Below, one piece after another: positions 34,211 to 43,278 of a stretch of 64,000 nucleotides of DNA. A program made the position numbers and the translations under genes. The first letter of the stretch is position 1; each line of letters opens with the position of its first letter. A model generated the notes under the pieces. That model made no database searches. It was not told the DNA's origin and saw only the letters and a program-made list of their open reading frames with translations. This DNA comes from Photobacterium iliopiscarium. GTDB taxonomy: Bacteria > Pseudomonadota > Gammaproteobacteria > Enterobacterales > Vibrionaceae. The stretch spans positions 114,093 to 178,092 of the forward strand of contig NZ_PYOO01000006.1 in NCBI RefSeq assembly GCF_003026395.1, in the 5' to 3' direction.

Positions 34211-35046
34211 TGCGATTCTTATGTTTACTTATATTCGTTATAAGTACCATTACACCTAGCGTGGCGGCAACGTTAGCCCAACAAACCCAACGTATAATTA
34301 GCTTATCGCCTCATACCACTGAAATGGCTTATGCGGCTGGATTAGGAAACAAGCTGATAGCAGCCAGTGCTTACAGTGATTACCCTCCCGCAGCTGAAAA
34401 ATTAGAGCGAGTGGCAAATTATCGCGGTCTTAAAATGGAGCGTATTTTAGCGCTAAAACCTGATTTGATTTTAGCTTGGCAAGGCGGCAACCCTAGCCGA
34501 GAATTAGCCCGTTTAGAACAACTGGGGATTAAAATACTCTATTCAAACCCAAAAACATTGGCCGATATTCCCAATACATTAGAACAACTGGGGCAATATG
34601 CCGATTCACCACAGCCTGCACAGCAAGCTGCCACTGAATTTAGACATCAGTTACAACAATTAAAAATAGCCAATCACAATAAACCTAAAGTACGCTATTT
34701 TTATCAATTAGGTTCAACGCCATTAATGACCGTTGCCGATAGTGGCTGGCCAAGTCAGATTTTTCAATTTTGTGGTGGCGAAAATATTTTTGCAAATAGC
34801 AGTGTGGCCTACCCACAAGTTAACCAAGAGCAAGTGATTGTTCGTCAACCTCAAGTGATATTTAGTGCTCAACCAATCGCTGACACTCAACAATTATGGG
34901 CGCAATGGCAACACCAACTAATTGCAATAAAACAACACCATATTTACCAACTTAATACTAATTGGTTAAATAGACCAACACCACGAACATTACTTGCAAT
35001 TAAACAAGTCTGTGGATTACTCAATCAAGTACGAGATGATCACTAA
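34210..35046 (+). CDS. btuF: Vitamin B12-binding periplasmic protein BtuF
   Basis: Binds cobalamin in the periplasm for the BtuCD importer. The 278-residue product has a 19-residue signal peptide (cleavage near SVA), then the class III binding-protein signatures [54 protein letters not shown] and the C-terminal [10 protein letters not shown]. The start is GTG at 34210, overlapping the cbiB stop by one base, so translation is coupled. btuC and btuD are not in the window. Confidence 0.93.
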   Translation: MRFLCLLIFVISTITPSVAATLAQQTQRIISLSPHTTEMAYAAGLGNKLIAASAYSDYPPAAEKLERVANYRGLKMERILALKPDLILAWQGGNPSRELARLEQLGIKILYSNPKTLADIPNTLEQLGQYADSPQPAQQAATEFRHQLQQLKIANHNKPKVRYFYQLGSTPLMTVADSGWPSQIFQFCGGENIFANSSVAYPQVNQEQVIVRQPQVIFSAQPIADTQQLWAQWQHQLIAIKQHHIYQLNTNWLNRPTPRTLLAIKQVCGLLNQVRDDH

Positions 35047-35170
35047 TCACAGTATGGATATAAAGCCTGTGAATAACGTCACAAAGCATTTTATTACTGT
35101 TGTGCGTTACGTATTTATTCGTACAATCTCTGCCGCTTAACTCAACTTCATTATTCTTGCAGGAACAGAG

Positions 35171-35782
35171 ATGCTTATTTATTTTCTCGATATGTTTGGC
35201 ACTGCCATTTTTGCTGCATCAGGTGTACTTATGGCCGGACGGCTACGCATGGACCCTTTTGGTGTCGTTGTGCTTGCCAGTGTAACGGCGATTGGCGGTG
35301 GTACTATTCGAGATATGGCATTAGGGGCAACACCAGTTTTTTGGATTCACGATACTAATTATTTATGGGTAATTTTTATTACTTGCGTTATCACTATGAT
35401 AGCCTCTCAACGACCACAACGAATGCCATGGTATTTTCTACCCGTAGCCGATGCAATTGGACTTGCTGTGTTTGTTGCTATCGGTGTTGAGAAATCATTA
35501 CGCTATGGTGCATCACCATTAGTGGCCGTTATTATGGGGGTGATCACTGGATGTGGCGGTGGTGTTATTCGTGATGTTTTAGGTCGTGAAGTACCGATGA
35601 TTTTCAGAACTGAAGTTTACGCTACTGCGTGTATTATTGGCGGTACCATTCATACCCTTAGTTTATCTCTGGGTGTCCTACCGTCGATGGCTGCCATTAT
35701 GGGTATTATCACCACCCTTTCAATTCGTTTAGCCGCTATTCGTTGGAACCTTTCCTTACCCACATTTGCTCTGCGAAATTAA
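35171..35782 (+). CDS. yadS: Trimeric intracellular cation (TRIC) channel family protein YadS
   Basis: A 203-residue membrane protein of the former UPF0126 family, now known as bacterial TRIC channels. It consists of two repeats with the hallmark glycine triplets GGGTIRD (first repeat) and GGGVIRD (second repeat) and seven predicted helices. ATG 35171 has AGGA 9 bases before it. It occupies the same place after btuF as in E. coli. A 120-base gap separates it from btuF, so a separate promoter is possible. It ends at a bidirectional terminator. Confidence 0.9.
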   Translation: MLIYFLDMFGTAIFAASGVLMAGRLRMDPFGVVVLASVTAIGGGTIRDMALGATPVFWIHDTNYLWVIFITCVITMIASQRPQRMPWYFLPVADAIGLAVFVAIGVEKSLRYGASPLVAVIMGVITGCGGGVIRDVLGREVPMIFRTEVYATACIIGGTIHTLSLSLGVLPSMAAIMGIITTLSIRLAAIRWNLSLPTFALRN

Positions 35783-35807
35783 ATAGCCAGCCATAACAAT
35801 AAGTTAT

Positions 35808-35857
35808 AAAAAAACCGCCATGCCATACTCTTTTGAGTTAAACAATAGCGGTTTTTT
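35808..35857. terminator. Bidirectional terminator, yadS/DedA gene
   Basis: AAAACCGC (35811-35818) pairs with GCGGTTTT (35848-35855) around a loop that itself contains ACTC-TTTT-GAGT. A- and T-runs flank it on both sides. Confidence 0.8.
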
Positions 35858-35877
35858 ATCATTCAAATAGCAAACTG

Positions 35878-36498
35878 TTATTTTTCAATAACCATACGGT
35901 TACGTTGAAAACGACGGTAAAGCAACCAAATGATAGCAACAATAATAACCGCAGCAACGACCCAGCACTGGGTTTGATACTTATGATAAAACGCCAAAAT
36001 AGGTGCGATTTCATCACGTAAATAAGCAGGCGCAACACCAAATACCAATAACCACACTGTCACCGCTAAAAAGTTACCGGTAAAAAACAATTTTGCTGGC
36101 ATTTCTGCAATACCGCAGCCAATACACATAAATTGCTTAATACCTTCGACAAAACGACTAATAATTAGCCCTAACATGCCATAACGGTCGATAAAGCCAT
36201 GCAGTTTAGTGAGTGTTTTAGGCTTAATCCATTGCTTGCGAGTTAGCACATGTCCAAACTGACGCCCAATAAAATAACCAATGCTATTACCAATAAAGCT
36301 GGCACTCCAGCCAACCATTAATACTGCTGGTAATGACATTTTTCCAGATGCCGCTAATAAACTTGCCACTACTAATAATGACTGTCCAGGAGCAGGGATC
36401 CCCATTCCTTCAACCGCAATCGCGAGTGCTAAAATATAATAGCCATATTGCTGCAGCAATGGCGTGAGTTCAGTAATAATATGTTGAATCGATTCCAT
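35878..36498 (-). CDS. DedA family membrane protein
   Basis: A 206-residue membrane protein of the DedA/VTT superfamily, whose members act as lipid (undecaprenyl-phosphate or phosphatidylethanolamine) flippases or half-time transporters by recent work. Visible features: the N-terminal VEGMGIPAPGQSLLVVASLLAASG re-entrant block, GNSIGYFIGRQFGH, and ISRFVEGIKQFMCIGCG, with three or four helices and a basic C-terminal tail. In most family members the last motif reads R-F-x-P-x-x-R; here it is RFVEGIKQ, so the Pro and Arg are replaced by Glu and Lys. Which subfamily it belongs to is not clear. Single gene, convergent with yadS. Confidence 0.85.
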   Translation of the reverse strand: MESIQHIITELTPLLQQYGYYILALAIAVEGMGIPAPGQSLLVVASLLAASGKMSLPAVLMVGWSASFIGNSIGYFIGRQFGHVLTRKQWIKPKTLTKLHGFIDRYGMLGLIISRFVEGIKQFMCIGCGIAEMPAKLFFTGNFLAVTVWLLVFGVAPAYLRDEIAPILAFYHKYQTQCWVVAAVIIVAIIWLLYRRFQRNRMVIEK

Positions 36499-36803
36499 GG
36501 CCAGTCTATGTCAGAAAAATGAAGATTGATTTGTGATGATAGACCGAATTTAACAGAGACCCTAACGATCAAAGCTAAAAATTAAGCTTACTAAAATGAA
36601 CTTATATGAAAAAAATAGCTCTCAGTAGATAAGAATTTCTTTTACAACAACATCTCTGGGTTGTTTACCACTGTTGTAAAAATGACCATTAATGGTCACT
36701 ACGACAAATTTAAAAAAAACAATATTGAATAATTTGACTTCAATAGCGCCTTATATTGAAAGCCGTTACACTTAATATTATTTATTTTTTATTTAATACA
36801 ATC
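36499..36803. promoter_or_regulatory. Divergent region DedA gene / M23 peptidase
   Basis: 305 bases. It contains TTACAACA (36642-36649) with its complement TGTTGTAA (36672-36679) and, 4 bases further, the perfect palindrome at 36683-36698. No convincing promoter hexamers. Confidence 0.4.
36683..36698. promoter_or_regulatory. Perfect 16-bp palindrome upstream of the M23 peptidase gene
   Basis: TGACCATTAATGGTCA is fully self-complementary with no spacer, like a dimer operator. The regulator is unknown. Confidence 0.4.
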
Positions 36804-38117
36804 ATGAATGGAAGCTCATTACCTCGTATGCCTAGAATAAATAAAATACTGATAGGGATAATCAGTTGTGCGGTTATTGCTTTGATTGTGGCACCTGACA
36901 TTTATGCAGAGCCACCCGCTAAAACTGAATTTAAATATCAATTAGGCCAACACTATCCGCTCGTTTTGTCTCAAACATCAGTGATAGCTACCAAACCGCT
37001 AACAGACTCAGCGTTAGTATGGAAAACACACACCATCAAAAATGGTGAAAGCTTAGCGATAGCATTTAATAAAGTCGGTTTAGATAGCGGACTATTACAT
37101 CAAATTGTTACAACCAGTAATAAAACCCAACAACTGATCTCACTACGTCCTGGCGATAATTTAAATTTTGGCTTTGATGATTCAGGTAAATTACTTGAAT
37201 TACACCAACCATTAAATAATATTGAAACATTAGTCATAAAGCGTACTCGTCCCGATCAGAATTTTACCGCGACGATAACTAAACAAAAAATTGAAACCCA
37301 AACTAATTATGCTCAAGCTTCCATTGATTCTTGTTTTTGGAGTGCAGCAGATAAAGCAGGATTAACCGCCAATCAAATAATAGAAATAGCGGCACTGTTT
37401 GGCTGGGATATTGATTTTGCACTCGATATTCGTGCGGGTGATAAATTTGAAGTTCTCTTTGAGCAACACTATATTGATGGTAATCCAATTGATCACGGCT
37501 ATATTCTAGCCGCTACATTTACCAATATGGGACAAACATTTACTGCCGTACGCCATAACGACGGTAAATATTACGATAAAGATGGCCAAGCCATGCGCAA
37601 AGCCTTTTTACGCTCCCCGATTAACTTCCGTTATGTGAGTTCTAATTTTAATCCACGCCGCCTACACCCAGTAACAAAACAAGTAAAAGCCCACCGTGGT
37701 ACTGATTATGTCGCCCCTGTAGGTACACCTATTTGGGCAGCAGGTGATGGTGTAGTAATGGAATCAAGTTATAACCAATTTAATGGTAACTATGTCTTTA
37801 TTCGCCATAATGGCAACTATGTTACTAAATACTTGCACATGACGAAACGGATGGTCAAAAATGGTCAACGAATTAAACAAGGGCAAACTATTGGTACTTT
37901 AGGTGGAACGGGGCGCGTTACAGGGCCGCATTTACATTATGAGTTTTTAGTCAATGGCAATCATCAAAATCCGCGTACAGTCGATTTACCCCAAGCGCAT
38001 TCACTTTCAGGATCCGCTCAAACAGTCTTTAAGCAACAAGCAAATAAACAGCTTGATCAAGTAAAAAGCTACAGCCACTTATTGGCTAAAAATGATATTT
38101 TGTTGCCTCAACACTAA
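36804..38117 (+). CDS. M23 (LytM) murein DD-endopeptidase, MepM-like
   Basis: A 437-residue envelope protein: one N-terminal membrane anchor/signal (INKILIGIISCAVIALIVA), an OapA/LysM-like region (THTIKNGESLAIAFNKVGL ... LRPGDNL), a middle linker domain, and a C-terminal peptidase M23 domain with zinc ligands His and Asp in KAHRGTDYVAP and HLH in GPHLHYEF. Family role: cuts peptide cross-links in peptidoglycan to allow growth. The start is uncertain: TTG 36756, ATG 36804 and ATG 36828 are all in frame and none has a good ribosome site; the last gives MPRINKILIG, most like homologues. Ends at a strong terminator shared with erpA. Confidence 0.85.
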   Translation: MNGSSLPRMPRINKILIGIISCAVIALIVAPDIYAEPPAKTEFKYQLGQHYPLVLSQTSVIATKPLTDSALVWKTHTIKNGESLAIAFNKVGLDSGLLHQIVTTSNKTQQLISLRPGDNLNFGFDDSGKLLELHQPLNNIETLVIKRTRPDQNFTATITKQKIETQTNYAQASIDSCFWSAADKAGLTANQIIEIAALFGWDIDFALDIRAGDKFEVLFEQHYIDGNPIDHGYILAATFTNMGQTFTAVRHNDGKYYDKDGQAMRKAFLRSPINFRYVSSNFNPRRLHPVTKQVKAHRGTDYVAPVGTPIWAAGDGVVMESSYNQFNGNYVFIRHNGNYVTKYLHMTKRMVKNGQRIKQGQTIGTLGGTGRVTGPHLHYEFLVNGNHQNPRTVDLPQAHSLSGSAQTVFKQQANKQLDQVKSYSHLLAKNDILLPQH

Positions 38118-38156
38118 GTTGCCTCAAAACGAATATAGCGTCTGATCGTCCCAAAC

Positions 38157-38185
38157 AAAAAAAGCCGTCAGAAGACGGCTTTTTT
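38157..38185. terminator. Bidirectional terminator, M23 gene/erpA
   Basis: AGCCGTC (38163-38169) / GACGGCT (38174-38180), loop AGAA, with A-run before and T-run after. Confidence 0.92.
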
Positions 38186-38206
38186 ATAATGCAGAAGCTC
38201 ATAGCG

Positions 38207-38548
38207 TTAAACGCTAAATGATGCACCACAGCCACATGTTGTGGTTGCATTCGGGTTGTTAACAAAGAAGCGTGAACCTTCTAAGCCTTCAGTATAGTCA
38301 ACAACACCACCGACTAAATACTGTAAGCTCATAGGATCAACAACTAATGTCACACCATTGTTCTCTATCGTCATATCGCCATCATTGACTTTTTCGTCAA
38401 ACGTAAAGCCATATTGAAACCCACTACAACCACCACCTGTAATATATACACGTAGTTTTAATTCAGGGTTTTCTTCTTCAGCGATAAGCGTCTTCACTTT
38501 ATTCGCAGCCACATCAGAAAAAGTCAGCGGCAAATTAACATCGCTCAT
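38207..38548 (-). CDS. erpA: Iron-sulfur cluster insertion protein ErpA
   Basis: A-type Fe-S carrier that delivers clusters to proteins such as IspG/IspH. The 113-residue protein has the three ligand cysteines Cys41 ([11 protein letters not shown]), Cys105 and Cys107 ([11 protein letters not shown]), and the block [25 protein letters not shown] 38548 (MSDVNLPL) matches E. coli and has AGAGG upstream; a five-codon longer frame lacks a site. Neighbours clcA and hemL are those of E. coli; there is no functional link known beyond iron-sulfur/haem economy. Confidence 0.97.
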   Translation of the reverse strand: MSDVNLPLTFSDVAANKVKTLIAEEENPELKLRVYITGGGCSGFQYGFTFDEKVNDGDMTIENNGVTLVVDPMSLQYLVGGVVDYTEGLEGSRFFVNNPNATTTCGCGASFSV

Positions 38549-38610
38549 TACAAAACCTCTCAAACACTTCCATTAATTAAAGGTGATTATCTAATACCTG
38601 ACTATTGTGT

Positions 38611-40026
38611 TCAAGTATTAGCCGTCTCAACTGGAGCATCATGTGGTGAATCGTGACCTAATTTTTCTTTTTTAATCGTACGGTGAAGCAATTGAGAGTA
38701 AATAGGTTGACCACCTAACATTTGCGCCATCATCGTTGCGCCCAATGTAGTTACGACTAAAGGTAAAATTAAGTGATAATTATTGGTCATTTCAATCACC
38801 AATAAAATACCCGTGATCGGTGCGCGCACTGTCGCTGCAAATAACGCTCCCATTCCAGCAATAGCGAATAAACCGGGTGCAATCCCTAAATGAGGGTAAA
38901 GATCGAGGGCTACTGTACCAAAAAATGTACCAAACAACGTTCCTAATGCTAGCATCGGCGCAAAAATACCACCGGGCGCACCAGAGCCAAAACAGAGTAA
39001 CGTTGTGACTACGCGGGCAAAGAACAACAGCAATAGCATATTTAAACTATAGTCGCCATTAGTGGCTGGTGGAATAAGGAAAACACCACCCCCTGTTAAT
39101 TCAGGGAAATAAAGTAATAATAAGCCAAAACAGCCACCTAATAAGCCCCCCGTAATTAAATAGCGGGTACGGTTATTATGGTGAATAGTAACAAACCAAT
39201 CTAATGTAAAAATAATCAAGCGATTGAAAACGACACCAAAGCCACCGAATAACAACCCAAGCACCAAGAATAACCATAACGAATTAAGTGCAGGAGCGTC
39301 ATATTGCGGCATAGTAATAACCGCGCTTTGACCCGAAATAAACCGGAATACGATCGTCGACATCATGGCTGAAATCATTACACATTTAACCGAAATTAAA
39401 CTGTAACGAAATTGCGGTCTCATCTCTTCAATAACAAACATAATACCCGCCATCGGGGCATTAAATGCAGCCGCTAAACCACCAGCAGCACCTGCGGCAA
39501 GTAATGAGTGGCGACCTTCTTTATCTTTTAAACGGAAAATATCTGAAATCATGCGGCCGATATTACCGCCCATTTGAACGGTTGGTCCTTCACGACCCAG
39601 CACCATGCCTGAACCTAATGCACCTAAACCGCCAAAGAACTTAACGGGAATAACTCGCCACCAACGAACGGGACGCATTTCATCCATCGCGCCTTCAATT
39701 TCTGGAATACCAGAACCGCCAGCTTCAGGGGCAAAACGACATACAAGGAAATAACCAATAAAGGCTAAAATACCGCTGACAAGAAATGCCGCTAACCACA
39801 ATGGCAGCACACTAGTAATTTCATCACGCAGCCAAACTGTACGTTGCTCACTAACCCACCTAACGCCAATTTCAAAGAGTGTACCAACTAAGCCAGCAAG
39901 AGTACCGACTAAAGCAGAAAGGAAAAGAACAGATGCAGGTGTTTTATCTTTGGTCAGGAAACGCCGAACCAAACCACTCGATTGTAAATGGAAAGGCATA
40001 TGAAGACCGCGCGATTTTTCAGTCAT
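38611..40026 (-). CDS. clcA: H+/Cl- exchange transporter ClcA
   Basis: CLC-family 2 Cl-/1 H+ antiporter that helps in acid resistance. The 471-residue protein has the selectivity motifs [10 protein letters not shown] (104-113) and [11 protein letters not shown] with the external gate Glu146 (E148 in E. coli), the proton Glu201 in VIEEMRPQF (E203), and the [18 protein letters not shown] motif. Presence of both glutamates marks an exchanger, not a channel. ATG at 40026. It follows erpA at the 3' side by 48 bases on the same strand but is transcribed before it (clcA then erpA), so they may share a transcript. Confidence 0.96.
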   Translation of the reverse strand: MTEKSRGLHMPFHLQSSGLVRRFLTKDKTPASVLFLSALVGTLAGLVGTLFEIGVRWVSEQRTVWLRDEITSVLPLWLAAFLVSGILAFIGYFLVCRFAPEAGGSGIPEIEGAMDEMRPVRWWRVIPVKFFGGLGALGSGMVLGREGPTVQMGGNIGRMISDIFRLKDKEGRHSLLAAGAAGGLAAAFNAPMAGIMFVIEEMRPQFRYSLISVKCVMISAMMSTIVFRFISGQSAVITMPQYDAPALNSLWLFLVLGLLFGGFGVVFNRLIIFTLDWFVTIHHNNRTRYLITGGLLGGCFGLLLLYFPELTGGGVFLIPPATNGDYSLNMLLLLFFARVVTTLLCFGSGAPGGIFAPMLALGTLFGTFFGTVALDLYPHLGIAPGLFAIAGMGALFAATVRAPITGILLVIEMTNNYHLILPLVVTTLGATMMAQMLGGQPIYSQLLHRTIKKEKLGHDSPHDAPVETANT

Positions 40027-40346
40027 TAGAGAGCCGTATTATATAAAGATAGCGCTATTACAGCGCAAGGATGAAGATAGAGTAAGTACTATAGACTAAT
40101 CTAATGTGGTTATGATTTATACTGCCAATGTTGAAAAATAGCTTTGCAACTGTGACTTGTCCCTCAAAAATAGTGAGTTCGTTTTTAGATTAAGCTTCAT
40201 TTTAAACAGTAAAATGACTCTATATTCAGCATTACTTTAGGTACAATAAGACAGTTTCACTCTCCACACTTCTCTTGCCTATAACAAATTAGGATCGAAA
40301 TTTCTGTGGATTTGATCATCGCCTTACTTTTTCTATAGGATAAAAC
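40027..40346. promoter_or_regulatory. Divergent region clcA/hemL
   Basis: 320 bases. A small GCGCT/AGCGC hairpin lies near the clcA side and a TACAAT hexamer at about 40240-40245 could be the hemL -10. AGGA precedes the hemL ATG. Nothing else recognised. Confidence 0.4.
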
Positions 40347-41651
40347 ATGAGCAAAACGAGCAAGTCAGCTGATTTATTTGCTAAAGCACAACAAAAAATT
40401 CCTGGCGGTGTTAATTCACCGGTACGCGCCTTTGCTGGCGTAGGTGGCACACCATTATTTATTGAACGTGCTGATGGTGCTTATATTTTTGATGCTGATG
40501 GCAATGCGTATATTGATTACGTTGGTTCATGGGGACCGATGATTCTCGGCCACAATCATGCGGCAATTCGTGATGCCGTTATTCATGCAGCCCAGCAAGG
40601 TTTAAGCTTTGGCGCACCGACAGCAATGGAAATCACCATGGCTGAATTAGTATCAGAACTTGTACCGTCGATGGAAATGGTACGTATGGTAAGTTCAGGT
40701 ACAGAAGCAACCATGAGTGCTATTCGTTTGGCTCGTGGCTTTACTGGTCGTGATAATATTCTTAAATTTGAAGGTTGTTACCATGGCCATGCTGATTGCC
40801 TATTAGTAAAAGCAGGTTCAGGTGCACTAACACTTGGTCAACCTAGCTCTCCGGGTGTTCCCGCTGATTTCGCTAAACATACGCTAACCGCAACTTACAA
40901 CGATCTGAATTCAGTTCGCGAAGCTTTTACAGCGCAGCCAGATCAAATCGCTTGTATTATCGTTGAGCCTGTTGCTGGCAACATGAACTGTATTCCACCA
41001 GTACCCGGTTTCCTTCAAGGTCTACGTGAAATTTGTGATGAATTTGGCGCACTATTAATTTTAGATGAAGTAATGACAGGCTTCCGCGTTGCACAAGGTG
41101 GTGCTCAAGCGTATTACAATGTTAAACCTGATATCACAACGTTAGGTAAAATCATCGGTGGTGGTATGCCTGTGGGTGCTTTTGGTGGTCGTCGTGATGT
41201 GATGGAATTTATCGCACCAACAGGCCCTGTATATCAAGCAGGCACGCTATCAGGCAACCCTGTCGCGATGGCAGCCGGTCATGCATGTTTAACCGTATTA
41301 ACAGAAGACGGCAATGAAAAGCGCTTGGCAAATACCACAAAACGTTTAGCCAAAGGTTTTAAGGCCCTTGCTGATAAACACGGTATTCCATTAGCCGTTA
41401 ACCAAGTCGGCGCAATGTTTGGCTTCTTCTTTATTGATCAAGACAGTGTGACTTGTTACGACGATGTCACTAAATGTGATATTGAACGTTTTAAGCGTTT
41501 CTTTAATTTGATGTTAGATAAAGGGGTTTACCTAGCACCTTCTGCTTATGAAGCGTGTTTTACCTCACTCGCACATAATGATAAAGAAATTGATGCCACA
41601 TTAGAAGCCGCCGATTTTGCATTTGCAACGCTGGCTGCTGAAGCGAAATAG
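40347..41651 (+). CDS. hemL: Glutamate-1-semialdehyde 2,1-aminomutase
   Basis: PLP/PMP enzyme that isomerises glutamate-1-semialdehyde to 5-aminolevulinate, the first dedicated haem precursor made by the C5 route. The 434-residue class III aminotransferase has PLP Lys268 in [17 protein letters not shown], the [11 protein letters not shown]sp, [15 protein letters not shown], and GCYHGHAD. Length equals family norm. AGGA precedes the ATG. Monocistronic with a terminator 65 bases after the stop. Confidence 0.97.
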   Translation: MSKTSKSADLFAKAQQKIPGGVNSPVRAFAGVGGTPLFIERADGAYIFDADGNAYIDYVGSWGPMILGHNHAAIRDAVIHAAQQGLSFGAPTAMEITMAELVSELVPSMEMVRMVSSGTEATMSAIRLARGFTGRDNILKFEGCYHGHADCLLVKAGSGALTLGQPSSPGVPADFAKHTLTATYNDLNSVREAFTAQPDQIACIIVEPVAGNMNCIPPVPGFLQGLREICDEFGALLILDEVMTGFRVAQGGAQAYYNVKPDITTLGKIIGGGMPVGAFGGRRDVMEFIAPTGPVYQAGTLSGNPVAMAAGHACLTVLTEDGNEKRLANTTKRLAKGFKALADKHGIPLAVNQVGAMFGFFFIDQDSVTCYDDVTKCDIERFKRFFNLMLDKGVYLAPSAYEACFTSLAHNDKEIDATLEAADFAFATLAAEAK

Positions 41652-41716
41652 CATCATTTTAAAAGAAATAATTCAATGTTATTAAAAACATTATTTTATT
41701 AATGCTATCATAAAAG

Positions 41717-41743
41717 AAAGGTCACTCATTGTGGCCTTTTTTT
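41717..41743. terminator. Bidirectional terminator, hemL/small membrane peptide
   Basis: AGGTCAC / GTGGCCT (one G:T pair) around TCATT with seven T after it; on the minus strand it ends CTTTCTTTTAT. It can serve both hemL and the small gene at 41811. Confidence 0.8.
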
Positions 41744-41810
41744 ATGACGAGCGTTTATCATTACATCGCTCATACACAACCAATAAATTATAATTAATAT
41801 TGGTCACTAT

Positions 41811-41918
41811 TTACTGCCAAAAATAAACGGCAAGCCCAACAACTACGACTAAAATGATTAGTACTAACGGTGGCTTACGCTTTTTTTTGTCATCACAACC
41901 ACAATTACAACATCCCAT
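41811..41918 (-). CDS. Cys-rich single-helix small membrane protein (35 aa)
   Basis: An ORF shorter than most gene finders accept. It starts MGCCNCGCDDKKKRK: four cysteines in C-C-X-C-X-C, a pair of Asp, then a positive cluster; a hydrophobic helix (LVLIILVVVVGLAVYFW) follows and the protein ends in Gln. By the positive-inside rule the cysteine head would be cytoplasmic. GGAG lies 7 bases before the ATG, and the downstream terminator is shared with hemL. A near-consensus Fur box lies about 50 bases upstream, between it and the divergent AI-2E-family gene. The Cys cluster could bind iron or another metal; that is inference. I do not recognise a named family. Confidence 0.72.
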   Translation of the reverse strand: MGCCNCGCDDKKKRKPPLVLIILVVVVGLAVYFWQ

Positions 41919-41966
41919 AAGCTATCTCCACGATAAAGGCTATAATCACTCAATAACTGTGATGAT

Positions 41967-41985
41967 TATAATGATAATCTTTATC
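41967..41985. promoter_or_regulatory. Fur box in the divergent promoter region
   Basis: TATAATGATAATCTTTATC matches 17 of 19 positions of the Fur consensus GATAATGATAATCATTATC. A TATAAT hexamer occurs on each strand inside or beside it (plus 41967-41972; minus 41970-41965), so Fur-Fe would block promoters in both directions. This predicts induction of both flanking genes in low iron. Confidence 0.75.
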
Positions 41986-42035
41986 AATTACAGCGAGAAT
42001 AGTATTTATTGGTCGATTTTAAAAGGATAAATATC

Positions 42036-43121
42036 GTGCCTCACCCGTTTAAGGTAGAACCACGCCATTGGATGCTGATAGTGGCACTCTTTGTCGCCTC
42101 TTACGCAAGTTATAAATTAATCGAACCCTACCTTGGTCCGATTGTATTAGCATTTATTATTTCCCTGTTATTCACGCCAATGCATAAACGCTTACTTGCC
42201 AGAATGCCAACGCGTGAAAATACCGCGGCAATGCTGTCATGTTTTATTATGACAGTAATTATCGTTATTCCTCTGTTAATCGTGTTTTCATCGATCGTGC
42301 ATCAAGGAACAACGGTTTCAAAAGAAAGCTATACTTGGCTAACAACGGGCGGACCCAAAGAATTATTTGCTCATCCTTTTGCCCAAAAAACATTGGCTTT
42401 AATTGATAAATACTCGCCATTCCATGATTTTGATCCACAAGTGATCATTCAAAAAATAGCGACAACAGCGTCTCAAGTTGGCTCTCAAGCACTGAATATC
42501 AGCGCCAAAATATTAGGCGATGCAACGAATTTATTAGTTAACTTTATGATGATGTTGTTCGTCCTATTTTTCTTACTACGCGATAACGACAAAATGATTG
42601 CGGCTATTCGCCACGTAATTCCATTATCTCGCAGTCAAGAAGACACCATCATGAATGAGGTAGAGCAAGTGGCACGATCTGCCGTGCTTGGTTCTTTCTT
42701 AACAGCACTAGCACAAGGACTTGCCGGAGGATTCGCCATGTGGCTATGCGGATTCCAAGGCTTATTCTGGGGTTCAATGATGGCCTTTGCTTCATTAATT
42801 CCCGTTGTTGGTACCGCTTTGATCTGGATTCCAGCATCATTGTATTTACTGTTGGTGGGTGATTGGGAGTGGTCATTATTCCTTGCAAGTTGGGGCGTTC
42901 TTGTTGTCGGTTCTATCGATAACATCGTACGTCCGTTATTGATGCAAGGCAGCTCAAGTATGAATACCTTATTGATCTTCTTTTCAATCATTGGTGGTAT
43001 TCAATTATTTGGCTTAATTGGCATGATCTACGGTCCAATTATTTTTGGTGTGACTTTAGTATTGTTTAAAATGTATGAAGTTGAATTTCAATCATTCCTT
43101 CAACAACAAGATGATAATTAA
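42036..43121 (+). CDS. AI-2E family transporter (PerM/YdiK type)
   Basis: A 361-residue inner-membrane protein of the AI-2E/PerM superfamily with about seven helices; members export small molecules or ions (proposed AI-2 export in one case, Na+/H+ exchange in others), so the substrate is open. Family features: N-terminal helix pair with YLGPIVLAFIISLLFTPMHKRL, the hydrophilic segment before residue 180, and the C-terminal LASLIPVVGTALIWIPASLYLL-like and GSIDNIVRPLLMQG motifs. The start is GTG at 42036 with AAGGAT 8 bases before it; an in-frame TTG at 42009 has none. A Fur box lies in its promoter region. A hairpin follows the gene. Confidence 0.85.
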   Translation: MPHPFKVEPRHWMLIVALFVASYASYKLIEPYLGPIVLAFIISLLFTPMHKRLLARMPTRENTAAMLSCFIMTVIIVIPLLIVFSSIVHQGTTVSKESYTWLTTGGPKELFAHPFAQKTLALIDKYSPFHDFDPQVIIQKIATTASQVGSQALNISAKILGDATNLLVNFMMMLFVLFFLLRDNDKMIAAIRHVIPLSRSQEDTIMNEVEQVARSAVLGSFLTALAQGLAGGFAMWLCGFQGLFWGSMMAFASLIPVVGTALIWIPASLYLLLVGDWEWSLFLASWGVLVVGSIDNIVRPLLMQGSSSMNTLLIFFSIIGGIQLFGLIGMIYGPIIFGVTLVLFKMYEVEFQSFLQQQDDN

Positions 43122-43145
43122 CCGCCAATAATCCCTCACACAATA

Positions 43146-43180
43146 CTGCCGTTATTATTAATAACAATAACGGCAGCTTT
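43146..43180 (+). terminator. Hairpin terminator after the AI-2E-family gene
   Basis: CTGCCGTTATT (43146-43156) pairs perfectly with AATAACGGCAG (43166-43176). Only a short T-run (CTTT) follows, so termination may be partial. Confidence 0.6.
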
Positions 43181-43278
43181 CGATTGTCATTGTTCTCTTC
43201 GCAGCGACTTTCCATCTGTCACTATTTATGGAACAATCCGCGCTCCTGAACCATGATGTCTATTTTGAGGCCAGTTAA

